A stretch of DNA of 64,000 bases. Origin: Gemmatimonadaceae bacterium (GTDB lineage: Bacteria; Gemmatimonadota; Gemmatimonadetes; Gemmatimonadales; Gemmatimonadaceae). The translations under genes were made by a program, and so were the position numbers. The stretch lies in the NCBI GenBank assembly GCA_036504815.1, contig DASXUN010000010.1, positions 62,001-126,000 of the forward strand, read 5' to 3'. The notes beneath the pieces are model-generated. The model was not told the origin of the DNA. It searched no databases and saw nothing but the letters and a program-made list of their open reading frames with translations. Positions 45,447-55,262 of the stretch are shown here, piece after piece; position 1 is the first letter of the stretch, and each line of letters opens with the position of its first letter.

Positions 45447-45518
45447 GGGTCCTCGCCCGGGATGCGATCGTTGAATATGCGTCGAGTGGACCGCCGTCGC
45501 ACAATGGGGCAAGTCGCC

Positions 45519-46247
45519 CTAGATGCGCGTCCGAATGAACTCCGGCGTGTACTGCTGCATGAAGCTCGCGATCCGCGTGAACTGATCGGAGATCAGCAGC
45601 AGGCCCACGGCCAGCAGCAGCGCGCCCGCCAGCCGGTTGATCCATCCCATCTGCTTGCGAATCTTCTGGAAGAAGCCGAGGAAGCGCTCCACCGCGACGG
45701 CCGCGATCAGGAACGGAATGGCGAGGCCCATCGAGTAGACGAACAGCAGCACGAGGCCGCGCCCGAGGTCGGCTTCGCTCGCCGTGTAGGTCAGGATCGC
45801 GCCGAGGATGGGTCCGATGCAGGGCGACCAGCCGGCGCCGAAGGCGATGCCTACGAGCACGGTGCCCAGATAGCCGACGGGCTTGTTGGTCAGGTGCACC
45901 CGGGTGTCGCGCGCGAGCAGGCCGAGATTGAGGACGCCGAGCAGGTAGAGGCCGAAGACGATGACGAGCGCGCCGCCGAAGCGTGTGAGCCAGACACGCT
46001 GGCTGAGCAGCACGCGTCCCAGCACCGTCGCGCTGGCCCCGAGCGCCAGGAAGATCAGCGTGAAGCCGAGGATGAAGAGCAGCGCGTGCACCAGGGCGAT
46101 GCGGCGCGACCGCTGCAGGTCCTCGAGGCTGAGCCCGGTGATGAAGGTCACGTAGCTCGGCACCAGCGGGAGCACGCAGGGGGAGAGGAAGCTGAGCAGC
46201 CCCGCGCTGAAGGCGATGGCTAGGCCGAGCGTGGCCGGTTCGTTCAC
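45519..46247 (-). CDS. ccdA: CcdA-family disulfide transporter
   Basis: Six-helix membrane protein of 242 residues passing electrons from thioredoxin to the outside for cytochrome c maturation or disulfide reduction. The two redox Cys lie in SFLSPCVLPLVPSYVT (~residue 21) and FGAGWSPCIGPILGA (~residue 140), as in the family. No TlpA, ResB or cytochrome c gene is near. The GTG start overlaps the fur stop (GTGA), tying it to fur. Confidence 0.93.
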   Translation of the reverse strand: MNEPATLGLAIAFSAGLLSFLSPCVLPLVPSYVTFITGLSLEDLQRSRRIALVHALLFILGFTLIFLALGASATVLGRVLLSQRVWLTRFGGALVIVFGLYLLGVLNLGLLARDTRVHLTNKPVGYLGTVLVGIAFGAGWSPCIGPILGAILTYTASEADLGRGLVLLFVYSMGLAIPFLIAAVAVERFLGFFQKIRKQMGWINRLAGALLLAVGLLLISDQFTRIASFMQQYTPEFIRTRI

Positions 46248-46708
46248 AACGGTCTCCGGTCGAGGACGGTGGGCGTCTTGCGGCAGGCGCGGCAGGTGCC
46301 GCGCACGAGCAGCCGGTGCTGCGACGGGACGAACCCGCGATTGCCGGCGGCGCGCCGAATGATGTCCGGGATGCGGTCGTCGAAGAACTCGGTGACCGCC
46401 CCGCAGATGGTGCACGTCAGGTGGTAGTGATTCGGCTGGTTGCGCGCGGCCTCGTATCGCTTGAAGCCCTCCCCGAAGTCGCGCTGCTCGGCGAGCCCGC
46501 ACGTCACGAGCAGGTCGAGCGTCCGATAGATGGTCGCGAGGCCAACCGACTGCCCATTCTTCACCAGCGTCGCCGCGACGTCATCGGCCGAGAGGTGGCC
46601 GCTCGCGCGGAGCAGGATGTCGGCAATGGCCAGCCGCTGCTGCGTGACCGGCAGACGCCGCTCGCGCAGGAAGCCGGTGAAGCGATCGATTACGTCGGAG
46701 TCCGCCAT
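46244..46708 (-). CDS. fur: Fur family transcriptional regulator
   Basis: Metal or peroxide-sensing repressor of 154 residues. The N-terminal winged helix holds RLPVTQQRLAIADIL and GLATIYRTLDLL (recognition helix). The dimer domain has NHYHLTCTIC and a C-terminal CRAC, giving two CxxC zinc sites. Whether iron, zinc or peroxide is sensed cannot be told. ATG 46708 follows GGAGG. The start overlaps the upstream unknown gene by ~19 bases and the stop overlaps ccdA. Confidence 0.92.
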   Translation of the reverse strand: MADSDVIDRFTGFLRERRLPVTQQRLAIADILLRASGHLSADDVAATLVKNGQSVGLATIYRTLDLLVTCGLAEQRDFGEGFKRYEAARNQPNHYHLTCTICGAVTEFFDDRIPDIIRRAAGNRGFVPSQHRLLVRGTCRACRKTPTVLDRRPL

Positions 46709-47229
46709 AGAGGATCCTCCAACAGGGCGCGAAGCTGGTCGCCGCTGAATCTCTCGGTTTCCGTGAGATCCTTGGAGCGCTGCGTGACGCCGCGGGCCAC
46801 CGCGTCCACCGTGGCCAGGGGCGCATCGGCCGTGGCCGCCACTTCGACGAGCCACTTGCCGCGATCGGGGCCCTTGCGGACCAGGCGATAGCGCGCCGTG
46901 TGTATGACGAGGCGCGGTTCGCCATTCAAGGCGAGTGAAACGGGTGCGACGGACGGCGCGGCATCGGCGGCCTCCGGCAGCACCGCGTCTGTGGCCTCGG
47001 GCGACACGGCATCGGCGGCCTCCAGCGGCACCGCCGCGTCGATGAGCGACTGCACCGCGGCGTCATCGACGACGCGAACGTGCTCCGCACCCGGCGTCAC
47101 GGCCACCACCGCCACCCCCGTCTCCATGCTCCCCTGCCGGATGGGGCTGAAGAGGTGCAGTTCCACGACGCGATCCGCGCCAAGACGGTTGACGATCTCG
47201 GTGAGGAAACGGGCGCGCGTATCGTCCAT
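46690..47229 (-). CDS. hypothetical protein with internal octapeptide repeat
   Basis: 179 residues, with an N-terminal domain starting MDDTRARFLTEIVNRLGADRV and a C-terminal beta region with PRLVIHTARYRLVRKGPDRG, separated by a low-complexity linker made of three 24-base repeats (residues ~66-90). No signal peptide or known family. It overlaps the start of fur by about 19 bases on the same strand, so it probably belongs to the fur-ccdA transcript. Confidence 0.7.
   Translation of the reverse strand: MDDTRARFLTEIVNRLGADRVVELHLFSPIRQGSMETGVAVVAVTPGAEHVRVVDDAAVQSLIDAAVPLEAADAVSPEATDAVLPEAADAAPSVAPVSLALNGEPRLVIHTARYRLVRKGPDRGKWLVEVAATADAPLATVDAVARGVTQRSKDLTETERFSGDQLRALLEDPLWRTPT
46961..47032. 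repeat. 3 x 24-bp in-frame tandem repeat
   Basis: Units 46961-46984, 46985-47008 and 47009-47032. The first and last units are nearly identical and the middle one is diverged. Each encodes a version of PEAADAVL within the linker of the hypothetical gene, so copy number could change without breaking the frame. Confidence 0.75.
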
Positions 47230-47365
47230 TCAGCGCGCTCCGGCGCCGGCGGCACACACGGGGCGCGCCGTCGAGGGAAAGGGGGCGTCAATCGAGAGGC
47301 AAGTCACCTGGGGAAATCTAGCCCCGTGCGGGGCATGACTCCACCAGCGGAAGGGGGGAGTTGCG

Positions 47366-49620
47366 CTACAGCAGCGCCACCGGATCCCGGTCGAAGGTCA
47401 CCCGCATCTCATGCGCTGCGGGGAGCTCGAATCGCGTCAGGAAGGCGCGCATCAACTGCGTCAGCGGCGCCGGACGGGCGGCCTTCAGCACCAGATGCCA
47501 GCGCCAGCGCCCCTTGATGCGCTCGATCGGGCAGGGCGCCGGTCCAACGAGCGACACGGCGCCGCCCAGCGCCTCGAGCCGCGGCGCCATCCAGTCCGCC
47601 GCCTGCTGCGCGCACGCGGCCACCGCCAGTTCGTCCAGCCCGCTGATCACGACATTGGCCAGCCGCAGCGTGGGCGGATAAGGCGGACTCACCCGCGCCG
47701 GAATCTCCTCGCCGACGAAGCGCAGATAGTCATGCTCGACCGCGCAGATCACCGCGTGGTGCCCCGGCGTGCGCGTCTGGATGAAGACCTCGCCTCCCTT
47801 GGGGCCGCGCCCCGCCCGTCCCGCCACCTGGCTGAGCAGCTGGAAGGTGCGCTCGCTGGCGCGGAAGTCGGGGAGGTTGATGCCGATGTCGGCGTCGATG
47901 ACCCCGACGAGCGTCACGTTGGGAAAGTCGAGCCCCTTGGCGATCATCTGCGTGCCGAGCAGGATGTCCACCTCGCCGCGCCCGACGCGATCGAGAATCT
48001 CGGCGTGCGCCCATTTTCCCGTCGTGGTGTCGACGTCCATGCGGGCCACGCGCGCCGAGGGAAAGCGCTCGTTGAGCAGGCGCTCCACCTGCTGCGTGCC
48101 GACCCCGCGCTGGCGCATGTTCTCCGCCCCGCACTCGGCGCACGTCGCGCTCAGCGGTTCGGCGTGCTGGCAGTAGTGGCAGATGAGCCGTTCCGGGGCG
48201 CGATGGTAGGTGAGCGAGATGGCGCAGTTGGGACAGGCGACCACGTGGCCGTCGGGGCACGTGACGAAGTTCGCGAAGCCGCGCCGGTTCAGCAGCAGCA
48301 GGCTCTGCTCGCCGCGCGCGAGCCGCTCGTGCAGCGCCGCCTCGAGCGGTGCGCTGAGGATTCGCCGCAGCGCCTGCAAAGCGGCCGGCGCCCCGGGGCC
48401 GGTTTCGTCGCGCAAGTCGACGATGCGCACCCCGGGGAGCGCCCCGCCCCCCACGCGATCGGGCAGCGAAAGCAGCTGATACTTCCCCGACTGGGCGTTG
48501 GTCCAGCTCTCGAGCGACGGCGTGGCGCTCCCCAGCACCACCACCGCCCCCGCCTCGCGGGCGCGCACGATGGCCACCTCGCGCGCGTGATAGCGCGGCG
48601 CCTCGCCCTGCTTGTACGTGGCCTCGTGCTCCTCGTCCACGACGATCGCGCCGAGGTTCGCGAGCGGCGCGAAGATGGCGGAGCGCGCCCCGATGGCAAT
48701 GCGCTTGTCGCCGCGTTGCAGCGCGCGCCAGGCGTCATAGCGCTCGCCGTCGCTCAGCCCGGAGTGCAGCACCGCCACCTGGTTGCCGAAGACGGCGCGA
48801 AAGCGGTCCACGGTCTGCGGCGTGAGCGCGATCTCCGGCACGAGCACGATGGCGCTCTTGCTCGGCGCGGCGAGCACGTGGCGCAGGAACTCGATGTAGA
48901 CGAGCGTCTTGCCGCTCCCGGTGATGCCGTGCAGGAGGAACGTCGCCCCGGGCGCGCCGGCGCACAGCGCCGCGACCGCCGCGCGTTGCGCGGCGGTCGG
49001 CGTCACCGCCGCGGGCGGCGGTGCCGCGCGCGCCAGAAACGGATCGCGGTCCACCGGTTCCGGCACCACCACCGCCACGCCGCGCTTCGCGAGCCCCTGC
49101 ACCACGCTCTCGGTGCAGCCCAGCCGCTCGATGAGATGCGCCACGGGCGACTGCCCGCCGAGCGACTCGAGCAGTTCGTACAGCGCGCGCTGCTGCGGCG
49201 CGCGCTTGAAGAGCTCGTCGCGCTGCAGCAGTGAATCGAGCCGCTGCGAGATGCGGAGCACGCGCTGCGTGCGCAGCGGCGGATCGGCGCGGCGCGCGCG
49301 TCCCATCGCGGCCGGCAGCGCCGCGCGCAGCACGAGGCCGACCGGCGACACGTAGTAGTCGGCCATCCACCGCCCGACCGCGAGCAGGTCGGGACAGAAG
49401 GCCGGCGATGCGTCGGGCGCGTCGAGGATGGGCTTGGGTTCCGCGCCGCCGAGCGACGCGCCGTCGCTCTCGGCGAGCACGATGCCGATGGCCGTGCGAT
49501 TGCGGAACGGGACCAGCACGCGGGTCCCGGGCGTCACCGGGTGTCGCAATCCGTCCGGAACGGCGTACGTGAAGGCGCGAAAGAGCGGGAGCGGGAGCGC
49601 GACGTCGACGAGCCGGGCGG

Positions 49621-49624
<4 letters not shown>
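47366..49624 (-). CDS. priA: primosomal protein N' (replication restart helicase)
   Basis: Superfamily 2 helicase of 752 residues that reloads the replisome at stalled forks. Order: DNA-binding domain (ALPLPLFRAFTYAVPD), Walker A HGITGSGKTLVYIEFL, DEEH box IVVDEEHEATYKQGEAP, VVLGSATPSLES, then the zinc cluster CPDGHVVACPNCAIS..CHYCQHAEPLSATCAECG. The GTQMIAKGLDFPNV motif follows. Length and order are complete. The ATG at 49624 overlaps the kinase stop (ATGA), an unusual partner. Confidence 0.95.
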
Positions 49625-50622
<998 letters not shown>

Positions 50623-51669
50623 TTAGAGCACGCCGCGGCGCCAGAGCGCCAGTATGAGCAGGCCGCCCAGCGCCAGCTGGCCCGCAAACATCACCCAGAA
50701 GCCGTGCGGCCAGTTTGAGAGCGGAATGTCGGCGAAGTTCATGCCCCACATTCCGCTCACCACCACGAACGGCACGCTTAGCGTTGCGACCACCGTCAGG
50801 CTCTTGGTCGCGATGTTCAGGCGGTTGGACACCTGCGTGAGATACGACTCCATCACCGACGACACCAGGTCGCGGTAAGTATCGATGGATTCGTTGAGCC
50901 GGATGACATGGTCGTAGATGTCGCGGAAGTACACCTGCACGTCCGGCGGCACGAGCGCGGTCGGCCGGTTCGTGAGGAAGCTGAAGACCTCGCGCTGCGG
51001 CGCGAGATGCCGACGCAACTGTAACACGAGGCGCTTGACGCTGAAGATGTCGTGCATCGCCGACTGGTCGAACTTGGCGAAGACCCGTTCCTCGACCGTG
51101 TCGATGAACTCATCGAGCTGGTCCACGATGGGAAAGTACTCGTCGACGGTGGCATCGAGCACGGCGTGCAGCGTGCGCGCCGGTCCGCGGTCGAGCAGGT
51201 CCGGCGACCGCTGCACCCGCTCCCAGACCACGTCCAGGCCGGGTGAGTGCGACCCGTGCACCGTGATCAGGTAGTTGCTCCCCAGCACGCAGCAGAGGTT
51301 GTAGGTCTCGATGTCGTGGGGATCCTCCGTCTCGCTCACGAAGCGTACGGCGCGCACCACCACGAACAGGTAGCCGTGATACTCCTCCACCTTCACGCGC
51401 CCGTTGGGACTGAGCGTGTCCTCGATGAGCAGTGGGTGGAGATGAAAGACCTTCTCAAGGAGCGCGACCTGCGACATGCTCGCGGTGTCGATGTCGACCC
51501 AGAGGAAGCCGCCGGAGTCGCCGAGGTAGCGCTCGAACTCGCGCGGATCGACGTCGCGCTGCAGCTCACCCGCGGACGGGCGGTACCAGCTGCGCGGGCG
51601 GGCGGATTCGGTCCCCGTGATCCGCTGCGACTTGCGAATGCGATACGTGCCGGACTGGCGACGAGCCAA
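50623..51669 (-). CDS. corA: CorA-family magnesium/cobalt transporter
   Basis: Pentameric divalent-cation channel, 348 residues. The long soluble helices end in two C-terminal membrane helices (STLSVPFVVVSGMWGMNF and WVMFAGQLALGGLLILAL) joined by the filter GMN, the family hallmark. The N-terminal alpha/beta domain contains WVDIDTASMS and PLLIEDTLSPNGRVK. Start is TTG at 51669 behind GGAGG, giving an Arg-rich N-terminus. Its TAA stop touches the kinase start. Confidence 0.94.
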   Translation of the reverse strand: MARRQSGTYRIRKSQRITGTESARPRSWYRPSAGELQRDVDPREFERYLGDSGGFLWVDIDTASMSQVALLEKVFHLHPLLIEDTLSPNGRVKVEEYHGYLFVVVRAVRFVSETEDPHDIETYNLCCVLGSNYLITVHGSHSPGLDVVWERVQRSPDLLDRGPARTLHAVLDATVDEYFPIVDQLDEFIDTVEERVFAKFDQSAMHDIFSVKRLVLQLRRHLAPQREVFSFLTNRPTALVPPDVQVYFRDIYDHVIRLNESIDTYRDLVSSVMESYLTQVSNRLNIATKSLTVVATLSVPFVVVSGMWGMNFADIPLSNWPHGFWVMFAGQLALGGLLILALWRRGVL

Positions 51670-51768
51670 GGGATCCTCCGCGGGGCGACGCGCCCGGGGG
51701 AAAAGGTATCGCCTGCCCTCAGCCGAGCAAGCGTCGGCCAGGTGGCGGCGCCACGGCCGGCGGCGGCG

Positions 51769-52695
51769 TCAGCCCTCGAGGGCGCGCATATGCACGACCG
51801 ACGCCTCGCCCACGCGATCGGGCGCATAGCCGCCTTCGAGCGCGCTCACCAGCCGTCCGCCGCACCAGGCGGCGGCCCGGCTGACCAGTTCGCGGGTGAG
51901 CGTCGCGACGTCCTCCATCTCGAGCGTGAACCCGCCCAGCGGGTCGCCCTTGAGCGAGTCGAAGCCGGCCGAGACGAGCACGAGATCGGGCGTCCACGCG
52001 GCGGTGGCCGCGTCCACCGCGCCCAGAAAGGCGTCCACATAGCGTGCGGCGGGGAGCCCGCCCGGCAACGGCACGTTCCAGACGGTCTCCTTCGGGCCGC
52101 GATCATCGGCGGCCCCGGTCCCCGGATACCACGGCCACTGGTGCATCGACACGAAGCGGATCTCCTGCGTGTCCTGCACCAGCGCCTGCGTGCCGTTGCC
52201 GTGGTGCACGTCAAAGTCGGCAATGAGCACCCGCGGCACGCCATGTCGCGTGCGCGCATAGTGCGCTCCCACGGCGACGTTGCCAAAGAGGCAAAATCCC
52301 ATGGCATGGGCGCGCAGCGCGTGGTGTCCCGGCGGACGCACGGCGCAGAACGACCGCCGACCCTCGGTGACCGCGAGGTCGATGCCGTCGAGCACGCACC
52401 CGGCCGCGGCGGCCGCCGCATCCCACGACCCTTCGCTCGTGACGGTGTCGGCGTCGAAGCGCGCGCCCCCGTTCGCCGCGGCACTCCGCACGTCCTCGAT
52501 GTACGCCGCGTCGTGCGCCAGCGCGAGTTCCTCGACGGTGGCGTGGCGCCCCTCGCGGTGGTCAATCCGGAGCATCAGCTCCCAGTCGTTGCGCAGTGCC
52601 CGCGTGACCGCGCGCAGCCGCCCGACGTGCTCGGGGTGGGACCACCCCGTGTCGTGCCGCCCGCAGTCGGAGTGCGAGATGAACGCGACGCTCAC
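51769..52695 (-). CDS. histone deacetylase family protein (class II-like)
   Basis: Zinc deacylase of 308 residues, acting in bacteria on acetylated polyamines, acetoin-type or protein lysines. Motifs: HPEHVGRL, RPPGHHALRAHAMGFCLF with the catalytic His pair, DFDVHHGNGTQ with Asp/His zinc ligands, SAGFDSLKGDPLGG with the second Asp, and ALEGGYAPD with the transition-state region. All catalytic residues are present. Substrate unknown. It begins seven bases after the small upstream gene. Confidence 0.9.
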   Translation of the reverse strand: MSVAFISHSDCGRHDTGWSHPEHVGRLRAVTRALRNDWELMLRIDHREGRHATVEELALAHDAAYIEDVRSAAANGGARFDADTVTSEGSWDAAAAAAGCVLDGIDLAVTEGRRSFCAVRPPGHHALRAHAMGFCLFGNVAVGAHYARTRHGVPRVLIADFDVHHGNGTQALVQDTQEIRFVSMHQWPWYPGTGAADDRGPKETVWNVPLPGGLPAARYVDAFLGAVDAATAAWTPDLVLVSAGFDSLKGDPLGGFTLEMEDVATLTRELVSRAAAWCGGRLVSALEGGYAPDRVGEASVVHMRALEG

Positions 52696-52702
52696 CCGAC
52701 GC

Positions 52703-52984
52703 TCAGGCCGCGGGCGCCAGCGTCGTCAAGAACCGCGCGATCTGCTGGTCGAACATGTACGACGAGCCATTCACCACGGTGCCACCCTCGTCTGGGAACG
52801 CCGCGATGACCACTTCCTCGCCGCCCTGGCCGCGCAGCACGAGGTGATTGGGCCCCTCCTTCTCGACGAACGCGGCGTAGATGGAACTGCCGTTCGCAAA
52901 GAACTCGCGGGCGGCGCGGAGGACGTCGGCCGGCGACGCACTGGTGCGCTGGCTCTGCAGCGTACGCTTCGACTGGTTGTGCAT
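52703..52984 (-). CDS. small hypothetical protein
   Basis: 93 residues. The C-terminal half, AAFVEKEGPNHLVLRGQGG, VVIAAFPDEGGTVVNGSSY and DQQIARFLTTL, forms an alpha/beta pattern; no signal peptide or motif. It lies tightly between the pseudo-kinase and the deacetylase genes on the same strand, which supports it being real. GGAG lies about 12 bases before the ATG. Confidence 0.62.
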   Translation of the reverse strand: MHNQSKRTLQSQRTSASPADVLRAAREFFANGSSIYAAFVEKEGPNHLVLRGQGGEEVVIAAFPDEGGTVVNGSSYMFDQQIARFLTTLAPAA

Positions 52985-53007
52985 GATGTCGGTGGGCTCC
53001 TTGATGA

Positions 53008-54330
53008 TCAGCCGTGCGCGCCACTCGCGCCCGGCGGTCCTTCCAGCGGCAGGTGCAGCAGCAATGCGGTGCGTCCCTCGCCGATGGCTTCGGTGGTGAC
53101 GCCGCCGCCCATCAGGCGGCTGACGCTCCGCACGAGATCGAGCGCCCAGGCCAGATGCGCCTCCTCGTCCGTCGCCTCGTCGTCGTCGCGCGCCGCGTCC
53201 CGGCGAGAGCCGGATTCCTGCACGCGGTAGCGGGCCTGACCCTCCGCCGCTTCGACGGTGATCTCCACCCGTTCGAGCCGCCCCCGCTCGAGCACGTGCT
53301 CAACGAGCGTCACGAGCAGCCGCACGATCTTGCGGCGATCACCCCGCATGGCGGGCAGCGCCAGCACCGGCTCCACGACGGTCACGACGGCCCCGGGCAG
53401 CGTCTCCGCCGCGTCGCGCACGGCGTCGCGCATCGGCACGCGCGGATCGAACTCGTCGAGCGTGAACGCCAGCGCGCCGCGCCGGGCGCCGGCGAAGTCG
53501 AGCAGGGCCTCGACCAGCCCGAGAATCTTGGCGGCCGACGCGCGCGCGCCGTGCAGCGCGCCGCGCTGCGCGGCGGTGAGCGGACCGGCTCCGTCGTACT
53601 CCAGTTGCGCCAGATGCGCCAGCAGCGCCTCGAGCGGCGAGTGCAGGTCGACCGACACCCCCTCGAGGAAGTCATCACGGGCCCGGCGCGCCACGGCGAC
53701 GACGGCGTACTGCCGTTCCAGCTCCGCGGATGCCTCGGAAAGCGCCGCGTTCACGCGTCGCAGCTCGTCGCCCCTCTCCGCCTGGCTGGCCGCCGACGCC
53801 AGGAGATCGGCGACCAGGCGCAGCAGCGCCCGGGCCTCGCGGGTGACGCCCGCGCCTTCGCGGAAATAGAAGGTGGCCACCCCAAGCACCCGCCCGGCGG
53901 CAATGAGCGGCAGCGCCGTGATCGCGGCAAAGCCGAGCTCGCGCGCCACCTCGTGCCAATCTTCCAGGTCAGGATCGGCAAACACGTTCGGCACGTCAAT
54001 GACGCGCCGCTCGCTGGCCGCTTCACCGCTGGGGCCGAAGCCGACCCGTACCCGCATCGCCCCCAGCCACGGCCGGTACTTCGCCGGCCACTGGTGCGCC
54101 GCCACCAGCCGCATGAGCTCCGAGGCGCCGTCGAGCAGGTAGACGGAGCCGAGTGTCGCGCCCACCTGCGGCGCGACACGGTCCAGCGCGAACTGCAGGG
54201 CCGCTTCCGCCGACTCGCCGCTCACCGCCGCGTGCACGATGTCGCGCACGGCGTCGAGTTCGCGCCGGTCTGTCGGCGCCGCGGGCGTCGGCAGCGGCTT
54301 GCGGGGGAAGTAGCGCCGGCGCGGCGGCAT
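53008..54330 (-). CDS. GAF domain protein with degenerate histidine-kinase core
   Basis: 440 residues. A GAF domain (~residues 35-185: LGSVYLLDGASELMRLVA, FAAITALPLIAAGRVLGV) precedes a kinase-like helical pair and ATPase-like region. At the expected SHELRTPL site the sequence is SVDLHSPLEAL, putting Val where the phosphoacceptor His belongs; the N-box reads LVTLVEHVLERG, lacking the Mg-binding Asn; and the G1 Asp is a Glu (VQESGS). So catalysis is unlikely and a regulatory or scaffold role is inferred. It is linked to the D-amino-acid aminotransferase gene by a three-base gap. Confidence 0.82.
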   Translation of the reverse strand: MPPRRRYFPRKPLPTPAAPTDRRELDAVRDIVHAAVSGESAEAALQFALDRVAPQVGATLGSVYLLDGASELMRLVAAHQWPAKYRPWLGAMRVRVGFGPSGEAASERRVIDVPNVFADPDLEDWHEVARELGFAAITALPLIAAGRVLGVATFYFREGAGVTREARALLRLVADLLASAASQAERGDELRRVNAALSEASAELERQYAVVAVARRARDDFLEGVSVDLHSPLEALLAHLAQLEYDGAGPLTAAQRGALHGARASAAKILGLVEALLDFAGARRGALAFTLDEFDPRVPMRDAVRDAAETLPGAVVTVVEPVLALPAMRGDRRKIVRLLVTLVEHVLERGRLERVEITVEAAEGQARYRVQESGSRRDAARDDDEATDEEAHLAWALDLVRSVSRLMGGGVTTEAIGEGRTALLLHLPLEGPPGASGAHG

Positions 54331-54333
54331 TCC

Positions 54334-55197
54334 CTAGCGGCCGGCCCCCGCCGCCTGGTACAACCGCGCTTCGAATGCCTCGCGCAGCTTGACCGTCGTC
54401 GGCCCCGGCTTGCCGTTCCCCACCGTCTTGCCATCGAGCGTCACGACGGGCGTCACGTCCGTCGTCGAGCCGCAGACGAAGATCTCGTCGGCTCCCGCCA
54501 GCTTCGCGAACGGAATCGGCTGTTCCTTCACCGACATCCGATGCTCGGCGACGAGTTCCATGATCACCTTGCGGGTGATGCCGGGGAGAATGCGCTCCGT
54601 CAGCGGATGCGTGGTGAGCACGCCGTCGATGACGGCGAACACATTGGTGGCCGCCCCTTCGGTGACGATGCCGTCCTCGTGCAGGATCGCCTCGTAAGCC
54701 CCCGCCTCGGAAGCCGCCTGGCGGGCCAGCACGTTGCCGAGGAGGTTGACCGTCTTCCAGTCGCGCCGCTTCCACCGCATGTCGGGGAAGGTCACCGCGG
54801 AGCATCCGTCGTCGCGCATCTTGCGCGGCACGACCAGCTTCGACGCAGAGACGAAAACCGTCGGCGGCACAGTCGCGGGCGGGAAGAAATGCGTGCGGGG
54901 CGCCGCGCCGCGCGACACCTGCAGATACAGGAAGGCCTCGCCATCCACGAGGTCATTCTCCTGCACCACCCGCTCGCACACCGCCTCGAGCGCGTCGATC
55001 TGGGCGCGATTGAAGTTGATGCGGAGCCCCTTGAGGCCGTTGTCCATCCGTTCGGCGTGGGCCGCCCACTCGAACATCTTGCCGCCCACCGAGCGCACGC
55101 CTTCGTAAATGCCGTCGCCAAAGATGAAGCCGCGGTCCTCCACCGGAATCAGCGCCTGTTCGCGCGGGAGGTACTGGCCGTTGAGATACATGATCAT
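54334..55197 (-). CDS. D-amino-acid aminotransferase (class IV PLP enzyme)
   Basis: 287 residues, fold-type IV. Makes or uses D-amino acids, for instance D-glutamate for the cell wall. Signs: DRGFIFGDGIYEGVRSV, the R-x-H motif PRTHFFP typical of D-amino-acid transaminase rather than branched-chain enzymes, the PLP Lys in DWKTVNLLGNVLARQ, and EGAATNVFAV. The ATG at 55197 follows GAGGG. It is followed by the pseudo-kinase and preceded by the M3-type peptidase. Confidence 0.9.
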   Translation of the reverse strand: MIMYLNGQYLPREQALIPVEDRGFIFGDGIYEGVRSVGGKMFEWAAHAERMDNGLKGLRINFNRAQIDALEAVCERVVQENDLVDGEAFLYLQVSRGAAPRTHFFPPATVPPTVFVSASKLVVPRKMRDDGCSAVTFPDMRWKRRDWKTVNLLGNVLARQAASEAGAYEAILHEDGIVTEGAATNVFAVIDGVLTTHPLTERILPGITRKVIMELVAEHRMSVKEQPIPFAKLAGADEIFVCGSTTDVTPVVTLDGKTVGNGKPGPTTVKLREAFEARLYQAAGAGR

Positions 55198-55262
55198 GGT
55201 ATGGCCCTCGATTGGATGCTGCTGGAATCTACAGGTTTGGTGCCGCGGCGGAGAGAGGACTC

